A stretch of 7,656 bases of DNA from Spirochaetia bacterium (GCA_007279775.1 QYPD01000030.1:1-7656); one strand, 5' to 3'. Shown: positions 1-5,969, counted from the first letter of the stretch. Translations and numbers: made by a program. Notes: generated by a model not told the origin, from the letters alone.

Positions 1-12
1 ATACAATGTAGT

Positions 13-41
13 TTGAAAATAAAGAAATCGGACGCGAAAAT
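13..41 (+). promoter_or_regulatory. Candidate sigma-70 promoter for the tRNA-Arg/tRNA-Lys unit
   Basis: TTGAAA at 13-18 matches the -35 consensus at five of six positions. After a 17-base spacer comes GAAAAT at 36-41, which matches the -10 consensus at four of six. Transcription would start near position 48, just ahead of the mature tRNA-Arg 5' end at 51. The rest of positions 1-50 shows no gene. The -10 match is weak, so this is tentative. Confidence 0.35.
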
Positions 42-50
42 TTCGAACTC

Positions 51-122
51 GCCCTTGTGTTGAAATGGATATCATAACTGCCTTCGAAGCAGTTGTTGGG
101 GGTTCGAATCCCTCCGAGGGCA
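51..122 (+). tRNA. tRNA-Arg (anticodon TCG)
   Basis: A full cloverleaf can be drawn. The acceptor arm GCCCTTG (51-57) pairs with CGAGGGC (115-121). The anticodon stem ACTGC/GCAGT encloses the loop CTTCGAA, with anticodon TCG at 84-86 reading codon CGA. The T arm GGGGG/CCCTC encloses TTCGAAT. The discriminator is A122 and CCA is not encoded, since CAA follows, so a CCA-adding enzyme would be needed. The D stem is short, with three pairs and a T-T mismatch at its base. The gene lies 10 bases ahead of tRNA-Lys, so the two are probably co-transcribed. Confidence 0.95.
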
Positions 123-132
123 CAACGTCAAA

Positions 133-205
133 CCGCCCATAGCTCAGTTGGTAGAGCAGCTCGCTCTTAACGAGAAGGTCCCAGGTTCGAGACCTGGTGG
201 GCGGA
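133..205 (+). tRNA. tRNA-Lys (anticodon CTT)
   Basis: The acceptor arm CCGCCCA (133-139) pairs with TGGGCGG (198-204), and the discriminator is A205. The D arm is GCTC/GAGC with loop AGTTGGTA. The anticodon loop CTCTTAA (164-170) carries CTT at 166-168, reading AAG. The T arm CCAGG/CCTGG encloses TTCGAGA. The first pair of the anticodon stem is a G-A mismatch (159/175). CCA is not encoded. A small open reading frame begins only four bases after the discriminator. Confidence 0.96.
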
Positions 206-209
206 CAAA

Positions 210-413
210 ATGAATAAAAAGATATTAATTTTTGTAATTATATTCGCGGCTTTACTGGCGGCGGTTTTCGCCTATAATTATTTTACTAAACCTGTGGTTG
301 ACGCGCCGACAATAAGCTCGGGAAATCAATCTAATGGAAGCTTTCATGGCCCGACGGGTGCGCCATCAATGAAGGGGCCAGATGGTCCACCACCGTCAGA
401 AAATCAAAATTGA
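210..413 (+). CDS. Small single-pass membrane protein with a Gly/Pro-rich tail
   Basis: This encodes 67 residues that I do not recognise. Residues 1-4 (MNKK) are positively charged. They are followed by a strongly hydrophobic segment at about 5-25, which is either a membrane anchor or an uncleaved signal. The remaining 40 residues are polar and rich in Gly, Pro, Ser and Asn, and should be outside the membrane. No lipobox cysteine is present. The ATG lies four bases after the 3' end of tRNA-Lys with no Shine-Dalgarno sequence. If the upstream tRNA is in the same transcript, 3' tRNA processing would leave a nearly leaderless mRNA. The last codons and the TGA stop run into an AAAATCAAAA-type repeat, so the tail residues ENQN may be repeat-derived. 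The membrane-anchor-plus-tail architecture favours a real gene, but the small size leaves doubt. Confidence 0.65.
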   Translation: MNKKILIFVIIFAALLAAVFAYNYFTKPVVDAPTISSGNQSNGSFHGPTGAPSMKGPDGPPPSENQN

Positions 414-520
414 AAAATCAAAAATCAAAATGACAGTTTAAAAATATAAAGATTTTAACATTTAAAAACTTTAACATTTTACATTGTCATTTTACACTTT
501 GATATTTACATTTTAAATTA
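404..520 (+). repeat. AT-rich intergenic repeat module
   Basis: This stretch between the 67-residue gene and tRNA-Gly is built from degenerate short units. It contains AAAAATCAAAAATCAAAAT (413-431), which recurs exactly at 5994-6012. It also contains TTTGATATTTACATTTT (498-514), which recurs exactly at 6054-6070 inside the eno coding region. Within the module AAAATGACA (427-435) is complementary to TGTCATTTT (485-493), so the transcript could fold into a long AU-rich hairpin. I see no gene in it. Confidence 0.75.
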
Positions 521-527
521 TTATAAC

Positions 528-598
528 GCGGGTATAGTACAGTGGTAGTACACCAGATTGCCATTCTGGAGACGAGGGTTCGATTCCCTTTACCCGCT
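528..598 (+). tRNA. tRNA-Gly (anticodon GCC)
   Basis: The acceptor arm GCGGGTA (528-534) pairs with TACCCGC (591-597). The discriminator is T598, as expected for bacterial glycine tRNAs. The D stem is GTAC/GTAC. The anticodon stem CCAGA/TCTGG encloses TTGCCAT, with GCC at 560-562. The T arm GAGGG/CCCTT encloses TTCGATT. CCA is not encoded. An open frame that begins inside this tRNA at 542 is not a credible start for the downstream gene. Confidence 0.96.
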
Positions 599-637
599 CA
601 AAATTTATTTAACAAGGTCGAAACAAAAAATAAAATT

Positions 638-952
638 ATGTTAACCAACCTTATTACAAATATAGCCGGGGCCGTTGCCGGATTAATATTTATTTTCTTA
701 AGCGTTAAAGCCGGCCGCTCGCTGGTCGGTTCGTTCTTTAAACGCTCGTATAACCGACTTGCGATCGGAGCGACCGCCTTTACCGTTTCATTCTTGTTTG
801 AAATCGCCTCTTTTTTTGGCCTAAATGATGATGTTGCCGACGCCACTCACCACATTCTACTACTGGTTACAGGCGTAATATTTATTTTCGTCAGCTTGAT
901 TTTTACAAAAGAAGCTACCGAATATATGAACTCCAAGGAAAAAACGCAATAA
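638..952 (+). CDS. Unrecognised three-helix membrane protein
   Basis: This encodes 104 residues from ATG 638. The frame stays open upstream to an ATG at 542, but that start lies inside tRNA-Gly, so 638 is preferred. Three hydrophobic segments are visible, at about residues 4-23, 40-60 and 72-90. They are joined by a basic cytoplasmic-type loop (KAGRSLVGSFFKRSYNR) and a short acidic, His-containing loop (NDDVADATHH). The C-terminus is charged (EYMNSKEKTQ). By the positive-inside rule the first loop is probably cytoplasmic. I recognise no family. No Shine-Dalgarno sequence lies at a useful distance, because the nearest AAGG is 20 bases upstream. The gene follows tRNA-Gly by 39 bases and may be read through from it. 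A GC-rich hairpin lies 26 bases after its stop. Confidence 0.75.
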   Translation: MLTNLITNIAGAVAGLIFIFLSVKAGRSLVGSFFKRSYNRLAIGATAFTVSFLFEIASFFGLNDDVADATHHILLLVTGVIFIFVSLIFTKEATEYMNSKEKTQ

Positions 953-978
953 ATTAACTGTCAAAATTTTGCGTTTTG

Positions 979-1000
979 GGCGCGTTTTTTTGCGCCTTTT
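979..1000 (+). terminator. Probable intrinsic terminator after the three-helix protein gene
   Basis: GGCGC (979-983) pairs with GCGCC (992-996) across a T-rich loop and is followed by TTTT (997-1000). A second hairpin follows immediately: GGCGA (1002-1006) with TCGCC (1011-1015), preceded by TTTT and followed by AAAAA. That second hairpin has the polarity of a terminator for the opposite strand. Together they would insulate the upstream gene from the sigma operon. The stems are short, so confidence is moderate. Confidence 0.55.
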
Positions 1001-1069
1001 CGGCGATAATTCGCCAAAAACCTAAATTTCCGTTAAAATAAAATAATCAAAAGTCGCAAATTTTAAGCA

Positions 1070-1094
1070 GAAACCAATTAACTTTTAATTCGTT
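1070..1094 (+). promoter_or_regulatory. Candidate ECF-type (autoregulatory) promoter of the sigma operon
   Basis: GAAAC at 1070-1074, preceded by A, is separated by 16 bases from CGTT at 1091-1094. This closely follows the ECF promoter pattern known for Bacillus subtilis SigW, TGAAAC-N16-CGTA. It lies directly in front of a gene for an ECF sigma factor, and such factors often drive their own operon. The transcript would start at or within a few bases of the ATG at 1099, giving an essentially leaderless mRNA. The sites are short, and the specificity of this sigma factor is unknown. Confidence 0.4.
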
Positions 1095-1098
1095 ATAT

Positions 1099-1629
1099 AT
1101 GTTAGATGGCGATAAAAATTTAATAGAACGCGCCATTGGGGGTGAGGCCGAGGCTTTTGGCCAACTTTATGATAAGTATCAATCTGGAATTTACAGGTTT
1201 ATTTATCTTAAAGTTGGCCTTCGTGAGGAAGCCGAAGACCTCACCCACCAAGTATTTTTAAAATCCTGGCGAAACATATCAGGCTACAACTTCAGGGGAT
1301 TTCCCTTTTCAAGCTGGCTGTATTCAATCGCTAAAAATCAGGTTATAGATTATTATCGCCTGAAAAAAGAAGTTATTAAGCTTGAATCAATCGCTGAACT
1401 TAAAACCGAAAACGACTCACAAATTTCTTTAGACAAAAAAACAGATCTGACGAGAGTCAAAAACGCCATTCTTGAGCTCAACGACGAACAACAAAGCGTG
1501 ATAATCTTTAGATTTATTGAAGATTTTTCAATCAGCGAAACAGCGCTCGCGCTTGATAAAAGCGAAAGCGCGGTAAAACTGCTTCAACACCGAGCAGTAA
1601 AAAATTTAAAAAAAATAATCGATGAATAA
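1099..1629 (+). CDS. ECF-family RNA polymerase sigma factor
   Basis: This encodes 176 residues, a normal length for extracytoplasmic-function sigma factors. Region 2, which binds core polymerase and the -10 element, covers about residues 15-88. It includes AEDLTHQVFLKSWRNI (region 2.2) and SSWLYSIAKNQVIDYYR (regions 2.3/2.4). A charged linker follows at about 89-118. Region 4, which recognises the -35 element, spans about 120-172 and has a helix-turn-helix at FSISETALALDKSESAVKLL. Regions 1 and 3 are absent, as expected for ECF factors. The start at 1099 is the only in-frame ATG that keeps region 2 complete, and no Shine-Dalgarno sequence precedes it. The gene overlaps the next one by eight bases (ATGAATAA), which implies translational coupling. 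The signal it responds to cannot be read from the sequence. Confidence 0.94.
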   Translation: MLDGDKNLIERAIGGEAEAFGQLYDKYQSGIYRFIYLKVGLREEAEDLTHQVFLKSWRNISGYNFRGFPFSSWLYSIAKNQVIDYYRLKKEVIKLESIAELKTENDSQISLDKKTDLTRVKNAILELNDEQQSVIIFRFIEDFSISETALALDKSESAVKLLQHRAVKNLKKIIDE

Positions 1630-2128
1630 AGATTTAGTTAAAATTTTAAGTGAATTGAAAAGCATCGCGCCCGACGCGGATTATTCCGCTAAGTTGCGAA
1701 ATCTGCTTTTGGCCGAAATAAACACGGACAAAAGAACGGCTCCAGAAAGATTTTCTTTGGCGGATGTTTTGGTTGCCGTTTATTCGCGCAGACCTATATA
1801 TGTTATTGCCGCAACTGCTTTCGCTTTGATTTTAATCGTTTCCAGTTCGGCATTTTACACGGTTAACGAGATAAACAAACACGATTTCGTGGTTAAAGCC
1901 GGCGAAGTCAATAATTCCATACAAGTTAAACTTGATGAAATAAAATACCTTTTGGGAAGCAAAGAAATTGATTACAACAAAAGCGTTATCATTCAAACAA
2001 TGCTTCTAGGAGCGACTGAAGACTTAAAAAAAGCGTCTGAGGAAAAAGACACTAATAAATCCCTTGAAAAGATAAAGTCTGCCCAAGAAACTCTTTATAA
2101 AATAGACGTCTTGCTCCAAAATAAATAA
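1622..2128 (+). CDS. Single-pass membrane protein, putative anti-sigma partner
   Basis: This encodes 168 residues. The N-terminal 57 or so residues are polar and probably cytoplasmic. A single hydrophobic segment at about 59-80 (IYVIAATAFALILIVSSSAF) spans the membrane. The outer part, 81-168, is predicted helical and charged and could form a coiled coil (DEIKYLLGSKE, EDLKKASEEKDTNKSLEKIKS in two stretches). The topology and the eight-base overlap with the ECF sigma gene fit a membrane-bound anti-sigma factor that holds the sigma factor until a signal arrives. However, no zinc-binding HxxxCxxC motif of the ZAS anti-sigma family is present, and there is no cysteine at all. The role therefore rests on context and topology. 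The C-terminal helical region resembles the extracytoplasmic domains of uncharacterised proteins found beside ECF factors (DUF5667-like), which I could not test. A hairpin follows the stop directly. Confidence 0.8.
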   Translation: MNKDLVKILSELKSIAPDADYSAKLRNLLLAEINTDKRTAPERFSLADVLVAVYSRRPIYVIAATAFALILIVSSSAFYTVNEINKHDFVVKAGEVNNSIQVKLDEIKYLLGSKEIDYNKSVIIQTMLLGATEDLKKASEEKDTNKSLEKIKSAQETLYKIDVLLQNK

Positions 2129-2151
2129 CCCCTCCGAAAAAATCGAAGGGG
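2129..2151. terminator. Bidirectional terminator between the sigma operon and the HU gene
   Basis: CCCCTCCGA (2129-2137) pairs with TCGAAGGGG (2143-2151) with one mismatch and an A-rich loop. On the + strand it is followed by ATTATTTATTTAT, and on the - strand by TTATTTATTTTG. It starts on the base after the + strand stop codon and lies 25 bases beyond the HU stop. It could therefore end transcription from both convergent units. Confidence 0.8.
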
Positions 2152-2176
2152 ATTATTTATTTATATAAGAAAATTC

Positions 2177-2452
2177 TTATTTAACGGCCTCTTTCAAGAC
2201 TTTTCCAGCCCTGAATTTCGGCTTTATTGCAGCGGCAATTTGGATTTTTTCTCCAGTTTTCGGGTTAATTCCCATACGAGCCGCTCTTTTGACGACTCTG
2301 AACGTTCCAAATCCAGTGATAGCGACCTCTTCGCCTTTCGACAATGTCTTTGTAATTGTATCAAAAACCGCTTCAACAACAGCAACTCCTTGCTTTTTAA
2401 CTTCTATCCCTGCGGCCTTCATTACCGCCTCTACAAGTGCAACTTTGTTCAT
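2177..2452 (-). CDS. hup: HU-family DNA-binding protein
   Basis: This encodes 91 residues, the standard HU length. The N-terminal helices (MNKVALVEAVMKAAG) form the dimer body. The family signature starts at GFGTFRVVKRAARM (47-60) and continues into INPKTGEKI (62-70) at the tip of the DNA-embracing beta arm. Pro64 is the residue that wedges into the DNA. The C-terminal part (KPKFRAGKVLKEAV) is canonical. HU is a nucleoid protein that bends and compacts DNA as a homodimer or heterodimer; IHF-type function is less likely. The gene is monocistronic, converges on the sigma operon and has its own probable promoter about 50 bases upstream. No Shine-Dalgarno sequence precedes the ATG. Confidence 0.97.
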   Translation of the reverse strand: MNKVALVEAVMKAAGIEVKKQGVAVVEAVFDTITKTLSKGEEVAITGFGTFRVVKRAARMGINPKTGEKIQIAAAIKPKFRAGKVLKEAVK

Positions 2453-2507
2453 AATCTTAAAACGTAAAATTGTGCTTATTCGACCTTTTTCTTTTTTTGA
2501 TAAACCA

Positions 2508-2536
2508 ATTATATCAAATAATACAGTAAAAATCTA
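2508..2536 (-). promoter_or_regulatory. Probable promoter of the HU gene
   Basis: Read on the - strand there is a perfect -10 element, TATAAT (2513 to 2508). Seventeen bases further upstream lies TAGATT (2536 to 2531), which matches the -35 consensus at only three of six positions. The start site would be near 2501, giving a leader of about 50 bases. The -10 element is convincing and the -35 element is weak. Confidence 0.5.
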
Positions 2537-2592
2537 TATTAATTTTCGTCCGTCCAAGCGAAAAAGTCAATAGCCCTTATTTTATCGGCATT

Positions 2593-2612
2593 CCTGCCTA
2601 CCGGCAGGCAGG
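2593..2612. repeat. Short GC-rich palindrome typical of CPR intergenic DNA
   Basis: CCTGCCT (2593-2599) and AGGCAGG (2606-2612) form a perfect seven-base inverted repeat around ACCGGC. The core can also pair in a shifted register, CCTGCC with GGCAGG at 2603-2608. The element is strikingly GC-rich against an AT-rich surrounding. From general familiarity, copies of this kind are widespread between genes in Patescibacteria genomes. Its function is unknown to me. Confidence 0.75.
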
Positions 2613-2643
2613 TTGGCGTTTCGCCCCGCTATTATTTGGCATA

Positions 2644-2783
2644 CCAAGCAGTGAATCGAGCACATTGTTTTCTACAACGCCTTTATTTTACGCTATGATT
2701 TCCTCAATATCAAAATTATAGCAGAAAATATTGATTTTCTTGGAAAACAAACTAGGCGTTGTCGTGCTCAATCTACTACTTGG
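2644..2783. repeat. Long imperfect inverted repeat overlapping the 3' end of rny
   Basis: CCAAGCAGTGAATCGAGCAC (2644-2663) matches the reverse complement of 2764-2783 at 16 of 20 positions, including exact CCAAG and GAGCAC blocks. Further in, ACAACGCC (2674-2681) is exactly complementary to GGCGTTGT (2755-2762). Nearer the centre, TCAATAT and ATATTGA also pair. The whole can fold into a hairpin of about 140 bases with internal loops. The right arm includes the rny stop codons (TAG TAG) and its last codons. It may be a structured 3' UTR, a degenerate miniature mobile element, or an inverted duplication of the rny 3' end. Confidence 0.65.
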
Positions 2784-4302
2784 CGTATTCAACGGCTTTC
2801 ATCTCGCGAATGACGTTTACTTTGATTTCGCCGGGGTATTTTAGCTCGGATTCTATCTTATTGGCGATTTCGCGCGCCAATTGAAGCGCTTTAAAATCGT
2901 CTATCTTTTCGGGAATAACAAAAATTCTTAATTCCCTTCCGGCTGAAATAGCGTAAGCGTTTTTAACGCCCTCAAATCCGGTTGCGATTTTTTCAAGGTC
3001 TCCCAAACGCTTAAGGTAATTTTCCAAAGTGTCGCGACGCGCTCCCGGTCTGCTCGCCGAAAGGGCGTCTGCCGCGGCAATAATGTACGCCTCCGGGCTG
3101 GCAAACGGATATTCTTCGTGATGCGCCTCCATCGCCTTGATTATCTCTTCGCTGACGCCGTATTTTTGAAGAATTTTCCTACCAAGGTCAACATGGCTTC
3201 CCTGAACTTCATGGTCTATGGCTTTGCCGATATCGTGGAGCAAAGCGGCTTTTTTCGCCACTTCCACGTTCTGGCCGAGTTCCGAAGCTATCATCGCCGC
3301 CAAATAAGAAGTTTCAATTGAATGGGTTAAAACATTTTGGCCGTAGCTCAAGCGAAAATGAAGCCTTCCCAAAAGCTGAATTATTTCTCTAGGCAAATCG
3401 TAAACGCCGGCTTCGTAGGCCGCGCCTTCTCCCAACTCAATTATTTTTTTGCCCAGTTCCTGTTTGGCTTCTTCAACTTTTTCTTCTATTTTCGCCGGTT
3501 GAATCCTCCCGTCTTTAACAAGCTTTTGTAAGGCCATTTTGGCGACTTCCCTTCTTATCGGGTCGAAAGAGGAAATTACGATGCTTTCCGGGGTTTCGTC
3601 TATCACGAATTCCACTCCGGTTGCGCGCTCCAAGGCGCGGATATTCCTTCCTTCCCTTCCAATTATCTTGCCTTTCAAATCTTCATCGTTAAGGTTAAAA
3701 ACCGAAGTCGTTACGTCGCTCACGTGCGAACGCGCGTAGCGTTGCATGGCGGTTGTCATAATATCCAAACTCTTACGCTCAATTTCTTCGCGTCTTTCTT
3801 TGTCCATTTTGGAGAGGGTTGAAACAAGCTCGCCCTGGTGGATTTCTTGAGCACTCTTCAAAAGAAAATCTTTCGCCTGGCTGGCGGACATTCCGGAAAT
3901 TTTTTCTAGTTCGGAAACGATTTTTTGTTTAATTTCGTCTATTTCCGCCTTGGCGATTTTTAATTTTTCTACGTCTTGAAAAGATTTTTCTTCGCGCTGC
4001 CTTAATTCCGAAGACTGCGTATCTAAATGTTCTTCTTTTTTAAGAAGGCGTTCTTCAAGTTTGCCTAGCTGGATTTTACCTTCTTTTTCGGCTTTTTTTA
4101 CTTCTTCCAATACGCCCGTGGCCTTTTCTTGAGCTTCAAGAATTATTTCTTTCGCTTTCGCCTTGGATTCTTCAATCTGCCGTTTTATTTTTTGCTCAAC
4201 GGAATTAAGATTTTTAGACGCTATCGCTTGGCGAATAAAATAACCGGCAACCGCCCCCAAAATAACCAAGCCGACCCAAAAAAACGGGTTTTGATAAATC
4301 AT
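2776..4302 (-). CDS. rny: Ribonuclease Y (membrane-anchored endoribonuclease)
   Basis: This encodes 508 residues, close to the usual 510-520. A membrane anchor lies at about residues 7-24 and is followed by a long coiled coil at about 30-135. The KH RNA-binding domain, at about 205-270, carries the GxxG loop as GKIIGREGRN (211-220). The HD metal-dependent phosphohydrolase domain, at about 325-420, has His327 (LTHSIE), His356-Asp357 (LLHDIGKA), histidines at 393-394 (EAHHEE) and Asp412 (AADALSASRPGAR). RNase Y starts mRNA decay at the inner membrane face. All catalytic elements are present. The gene diverges from gpmI and has a perfect consensus promoter about 107 bases upstream. It ends with tandem TAG codons inside a long inverted repeat. 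No Shine-Dalgarno sequence precedes the ATG. Confidence 0.98.
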   Translation of the reverse strand: MIYQNPFFWVGLVILGAVAGYFIRQAIASKNLNSVEQKIKRQIEESKAKAKEIILEAQEKATGVLEEVKKAEKEGKIQLGKLEERLLKKEEHLDTQSSELRQREEKSFQDVEKLKIAKAEIDEIKQKIVSELEKISGMSASQAKDFLLKSAQEIHQGELVSTLSKMDKERREEIERKSLDIMTTAMQRYARSHVSDVTTSVFNLNDEDLKGKIIGREGRNIRALERATGVEFVIDETPESIVISSFDPIRREVAKMALQKLVKDGRIQPAKIEEKVEEAKQELGKKIIELGEGAAYEAGVYDLPREIIQLLGRLHFRLSYGQNVLTHSIETSYLAAMIASELGQNVEVAKKAALLHDIGKAIDHEVQGSHVDLGRKILQKYGVSEEIIKAMEAHHEEYPFASPEAYIIAAADALSASRPGARRDTLENYLKRLGDLEKIATGFEGVKNAYAISAGRELRIFVIPEKIDDFKALQLAREIANKIESELKYPGEIKVNVIREMKAVEYAK

Positions 4303-4396
4303 AGTTTAATCGCGAATAATCACGAAGTTGAACACGTTTTGAAATTTTAATTAATAAGTCCGTGGCCATATTCGTTTAAATTAGCGAACTTTTGTT

Positions 4397-4405
4397 TGCT
4401 ATAAA
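4397..4405 (+). promoter_or_regulatory. Candidate extended -10 promoter for gpmI
   Basis: TGCTATAAA at 4397-4405 fits the extended -10 form TGnTATAAT with one mismatch. There is no good -35 element upstream, which is usual for extended -10 promoters. The start would be near 4412, leaving a leader of about 19 bases with no Shine-Dalgarno sequence. It interleaves with the rny promoter on the other strand. Confidence 0.5.
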
Positions 4406-4408
4406 TTA

Positions 4409-4437
4409 ATTATAACGGTAAAATAAAAATATGTCAA
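4409..4437 (-). promoter_or_regulatory. Perfect consensus sigma-70 promoter for rny
   Basis: Read on the - strand, TTGACA (4437 to 4432), a 17-base spacer and TATAAT (4414 to 4409) match the housekeeping consensus at every position and at the optimal spacing. The -35 element overlaps the gpmI start codon and its second codon. Transcription would begin near 4402, giving rny a leader of about 100 bases. The site overlaps the probable gpmI promoter head to head. Confidence 0.85.
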
Positions 4438-5969
4438 AACAACCCGTTATATTGGCAATTTTAGACGGCTGGGGCGAAGGCCAGCAAAACGAAACCAACC
4501 CGATTTATGTGGCCGAGCCGAAAAATTTCGATTATTTAAGGGCTAATTTCCCAAACGGTCTGCTTCAAGCGTCCGGCATCAGCGTCGGTCTTCCTTGGGG
4601 CGAAGAAGGCAACAGCGAGGTGGGACACCTTAACTTGGGCGCCGGAAGAATTATTTATCAATATTTGCCCAAAATCGACTTGGCTATCCGCGACGGAAGC
4701 TTTTTCAAAAACCCGGCGCTGAAAAGCGCGTTCGGACACGCCAAAAAAAACAATTCAAGCGTTAATCTGGTGGGACTGATGAGCGACGGCAATGTTCATT
4801 CTTCTTTTGATCATATTAAGGCTCTTGTTGAATTTGCCGCAAAAGAAAATGTTTCTAAAATAAATTTCCATCTTTTTACCGATGGCCGCGACAGTGCGCC
4901 GACTTCATCAATAGACCTGCTAGCCAATCTGCCCAAAGAAGCGAATTTGGCGAGTATTAGCGGCCGCTTTTACGGCATGGACAGGGAAGGTTATTGGGAC
5001 CGCACGCAAAAAGCTTATTCCGTGATTGTCGGCGAAGGCCAGATAAATGCCGATGCTAAAGCTTATATTAAAAATTCTTACGCGAACAAAAAAACCGATG
5101 AGTTTATCGAGCCAACGCGCGTAAAAGAAAGCTGCGAAGTCAAAGACAACGACGCAATGATATTTTTTAATTTCCGCGAAGACAGAATCAGGCAAATGGC
5201 GTCCGTTTTCGCCGACAGAAATTTCCAAAAGTTTCCGGTTAAAAAATTCAACAATCTTTTTGTGGCGACAATGACGCCCTACGATAAAAACATAAGTGCG
5301 GTAGTCGTCTTTCCCAACGAACCCATTGCCAATTGCTTGGGCAAAGTTTTGGCGGATAAAGGAAAAAACCAAATAAGAATAACCGAAACCCAAAAATACC
5401 CCCATATCACTTATTTTTTTAACGGACTGGAAGAAAAGCTGTTTCTGAATGAATACCGCGTCTTAATCCCCTCAAGGCCCATCGCAAGGCAAGACACGCA
5501 TCCGGAAATGATGGCGGCGGAGATAGCCAGCCGGGCCGTTGAGTCTATAATGGAAGACGCTTTTGACTTTGTGCTTCTAAATTTCGCCAATCCCGACATT
5601 ATCGCCCACACCGGAAATTACGACGCCTGCGTCAAAGCGGTAAAAACTATAGACGAACAAATCGGCAAAATCATAAAAACCGTTTTGGAAACCGATGCAA
5701 CTCTGATTATTACCTCCGACCACGGCAACATGGAAAAGGTGGTAGACGAAAAAACGGGTAATATTGAAACAAAGCACAACGCTAGCCCGGTGCCGATTTA
5801 CTTGGTTGCAAAAAAATTCATGCGTCCCAGAACCGAAGAAGAAATTCTCCGGTCAAAAAAAGAAAACATCGGCATTTTAGCCGATGTCGCGCCGACTATC
5901 TTAGAATTGATGAATATTCCCCAGCCCGCAGAAATGACGGGGCAGAGTCTCTTGAAATTTTTGCAATAG
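4431..5969 (+). CDS. gpmI: 2,3-bisphosphoglycerate-independent phosphoglycerate mutase
   Basis: This encodes 512 residues, the typical length. The enzyme interconverts 3-phosphoglycerate and 2-phosphoglycerate in glycolysis and gluconeogenesis, using two manganese ions and a phosphoserine intermediate. Asp12 (LDGWG) and the catalytic Ser62 (GEEGNSEVGH) lie at the same numbers as in the Geobacillus enzyme. In the transferase part, His123 (SDGNVHS), Arg153-Asp154 (DGRDSAPT), GRFYGMDRE (178-186) and NFREDRIRQ (247-255) bind substrate. The phosphatase-like part has Asp389 and His393 (NFANPDIIAHTG), Asp430-His431 (TSDHGN) and His449 (TKHNASPVP) as metal ligands. Ala392 stands where Gly is common (VGHTG), which is a minor variation. 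The gene diverges from rny and converges on eno, the next enzyme of the pathway. Its stop codon sits in an AT-rich hairpin. Confidence 0.98.
   Translation: MSKQPVILAILDGWGEGQQNETNPIYVAEPKNFDYLRANFPNGLLQASGISVGLPWGEEGNSEVGHLNLGAGRIIYQYLPKIDLAIRDGSFFKNPALKSAFGHAKKNNSSVNLVGLMSDGNVHSSFDHIKALVEFAAKENVSKINFHLFTDGRDSAPTSSIDLLANLPKEANLASISGRFYGMDREGYWDRTQKAYSVIVGEGQINADAKAYIKNSYANKKTDEFIEPTRVKESCEVKDNDAMIFFNFREDRIRQMASVFADRNFQKFPVKKFNNLFVATMTPYDKNISAVVVFPNEPIANCLGKVLADKGKNQIRITETQKYPHITYFFNGLEEKLFLNEYRVLIPSRPIARQDTHPEMMAAEIASRAVESIMEDAFDFVLLNFANPDIIAHTGNYDACVKAVKTIDEQIGKIIKTVLETDATLIITSDHGNMEKVVDEKTGNIETKHNASPVPIYLVAKKFMRPRTEEEILRSKKENIGILADVAPTILELMNIPQPAEMTGQSLLKFLQ

Noticed and set aside
499..527. 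TTGATA-N17-TATAAC as a promoter for tRNA-Gly
   Set aside because: The -10 element would abut the mature tRNA at 528, placing the start site inside it. The -35 half is part of a repeat word found elsewhere.
542..637. N-terminal extension of the three-helix protein to an ATG at 542
   Set aside because: The extension lies mostly inside tRNA-Gly, and its translated residues are polar and unlike the rest. ATG 638 starts directly before the first membrane segment.
2240..2573. Open frames on the strand opposite the HU gene
   Set aside because: They are antisense to a well-conserved HU sequence and show no domain or plausible composition. The same holds for the frames opposite rny, gpmI and eno.
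4920..5405. 161-codon open frame antisense to gpmI
   Set aside because: It lies wholly within a clear gpmI sequence containing conserved motifs and has no recognisable features. It is a by-product of gpmI codon use.
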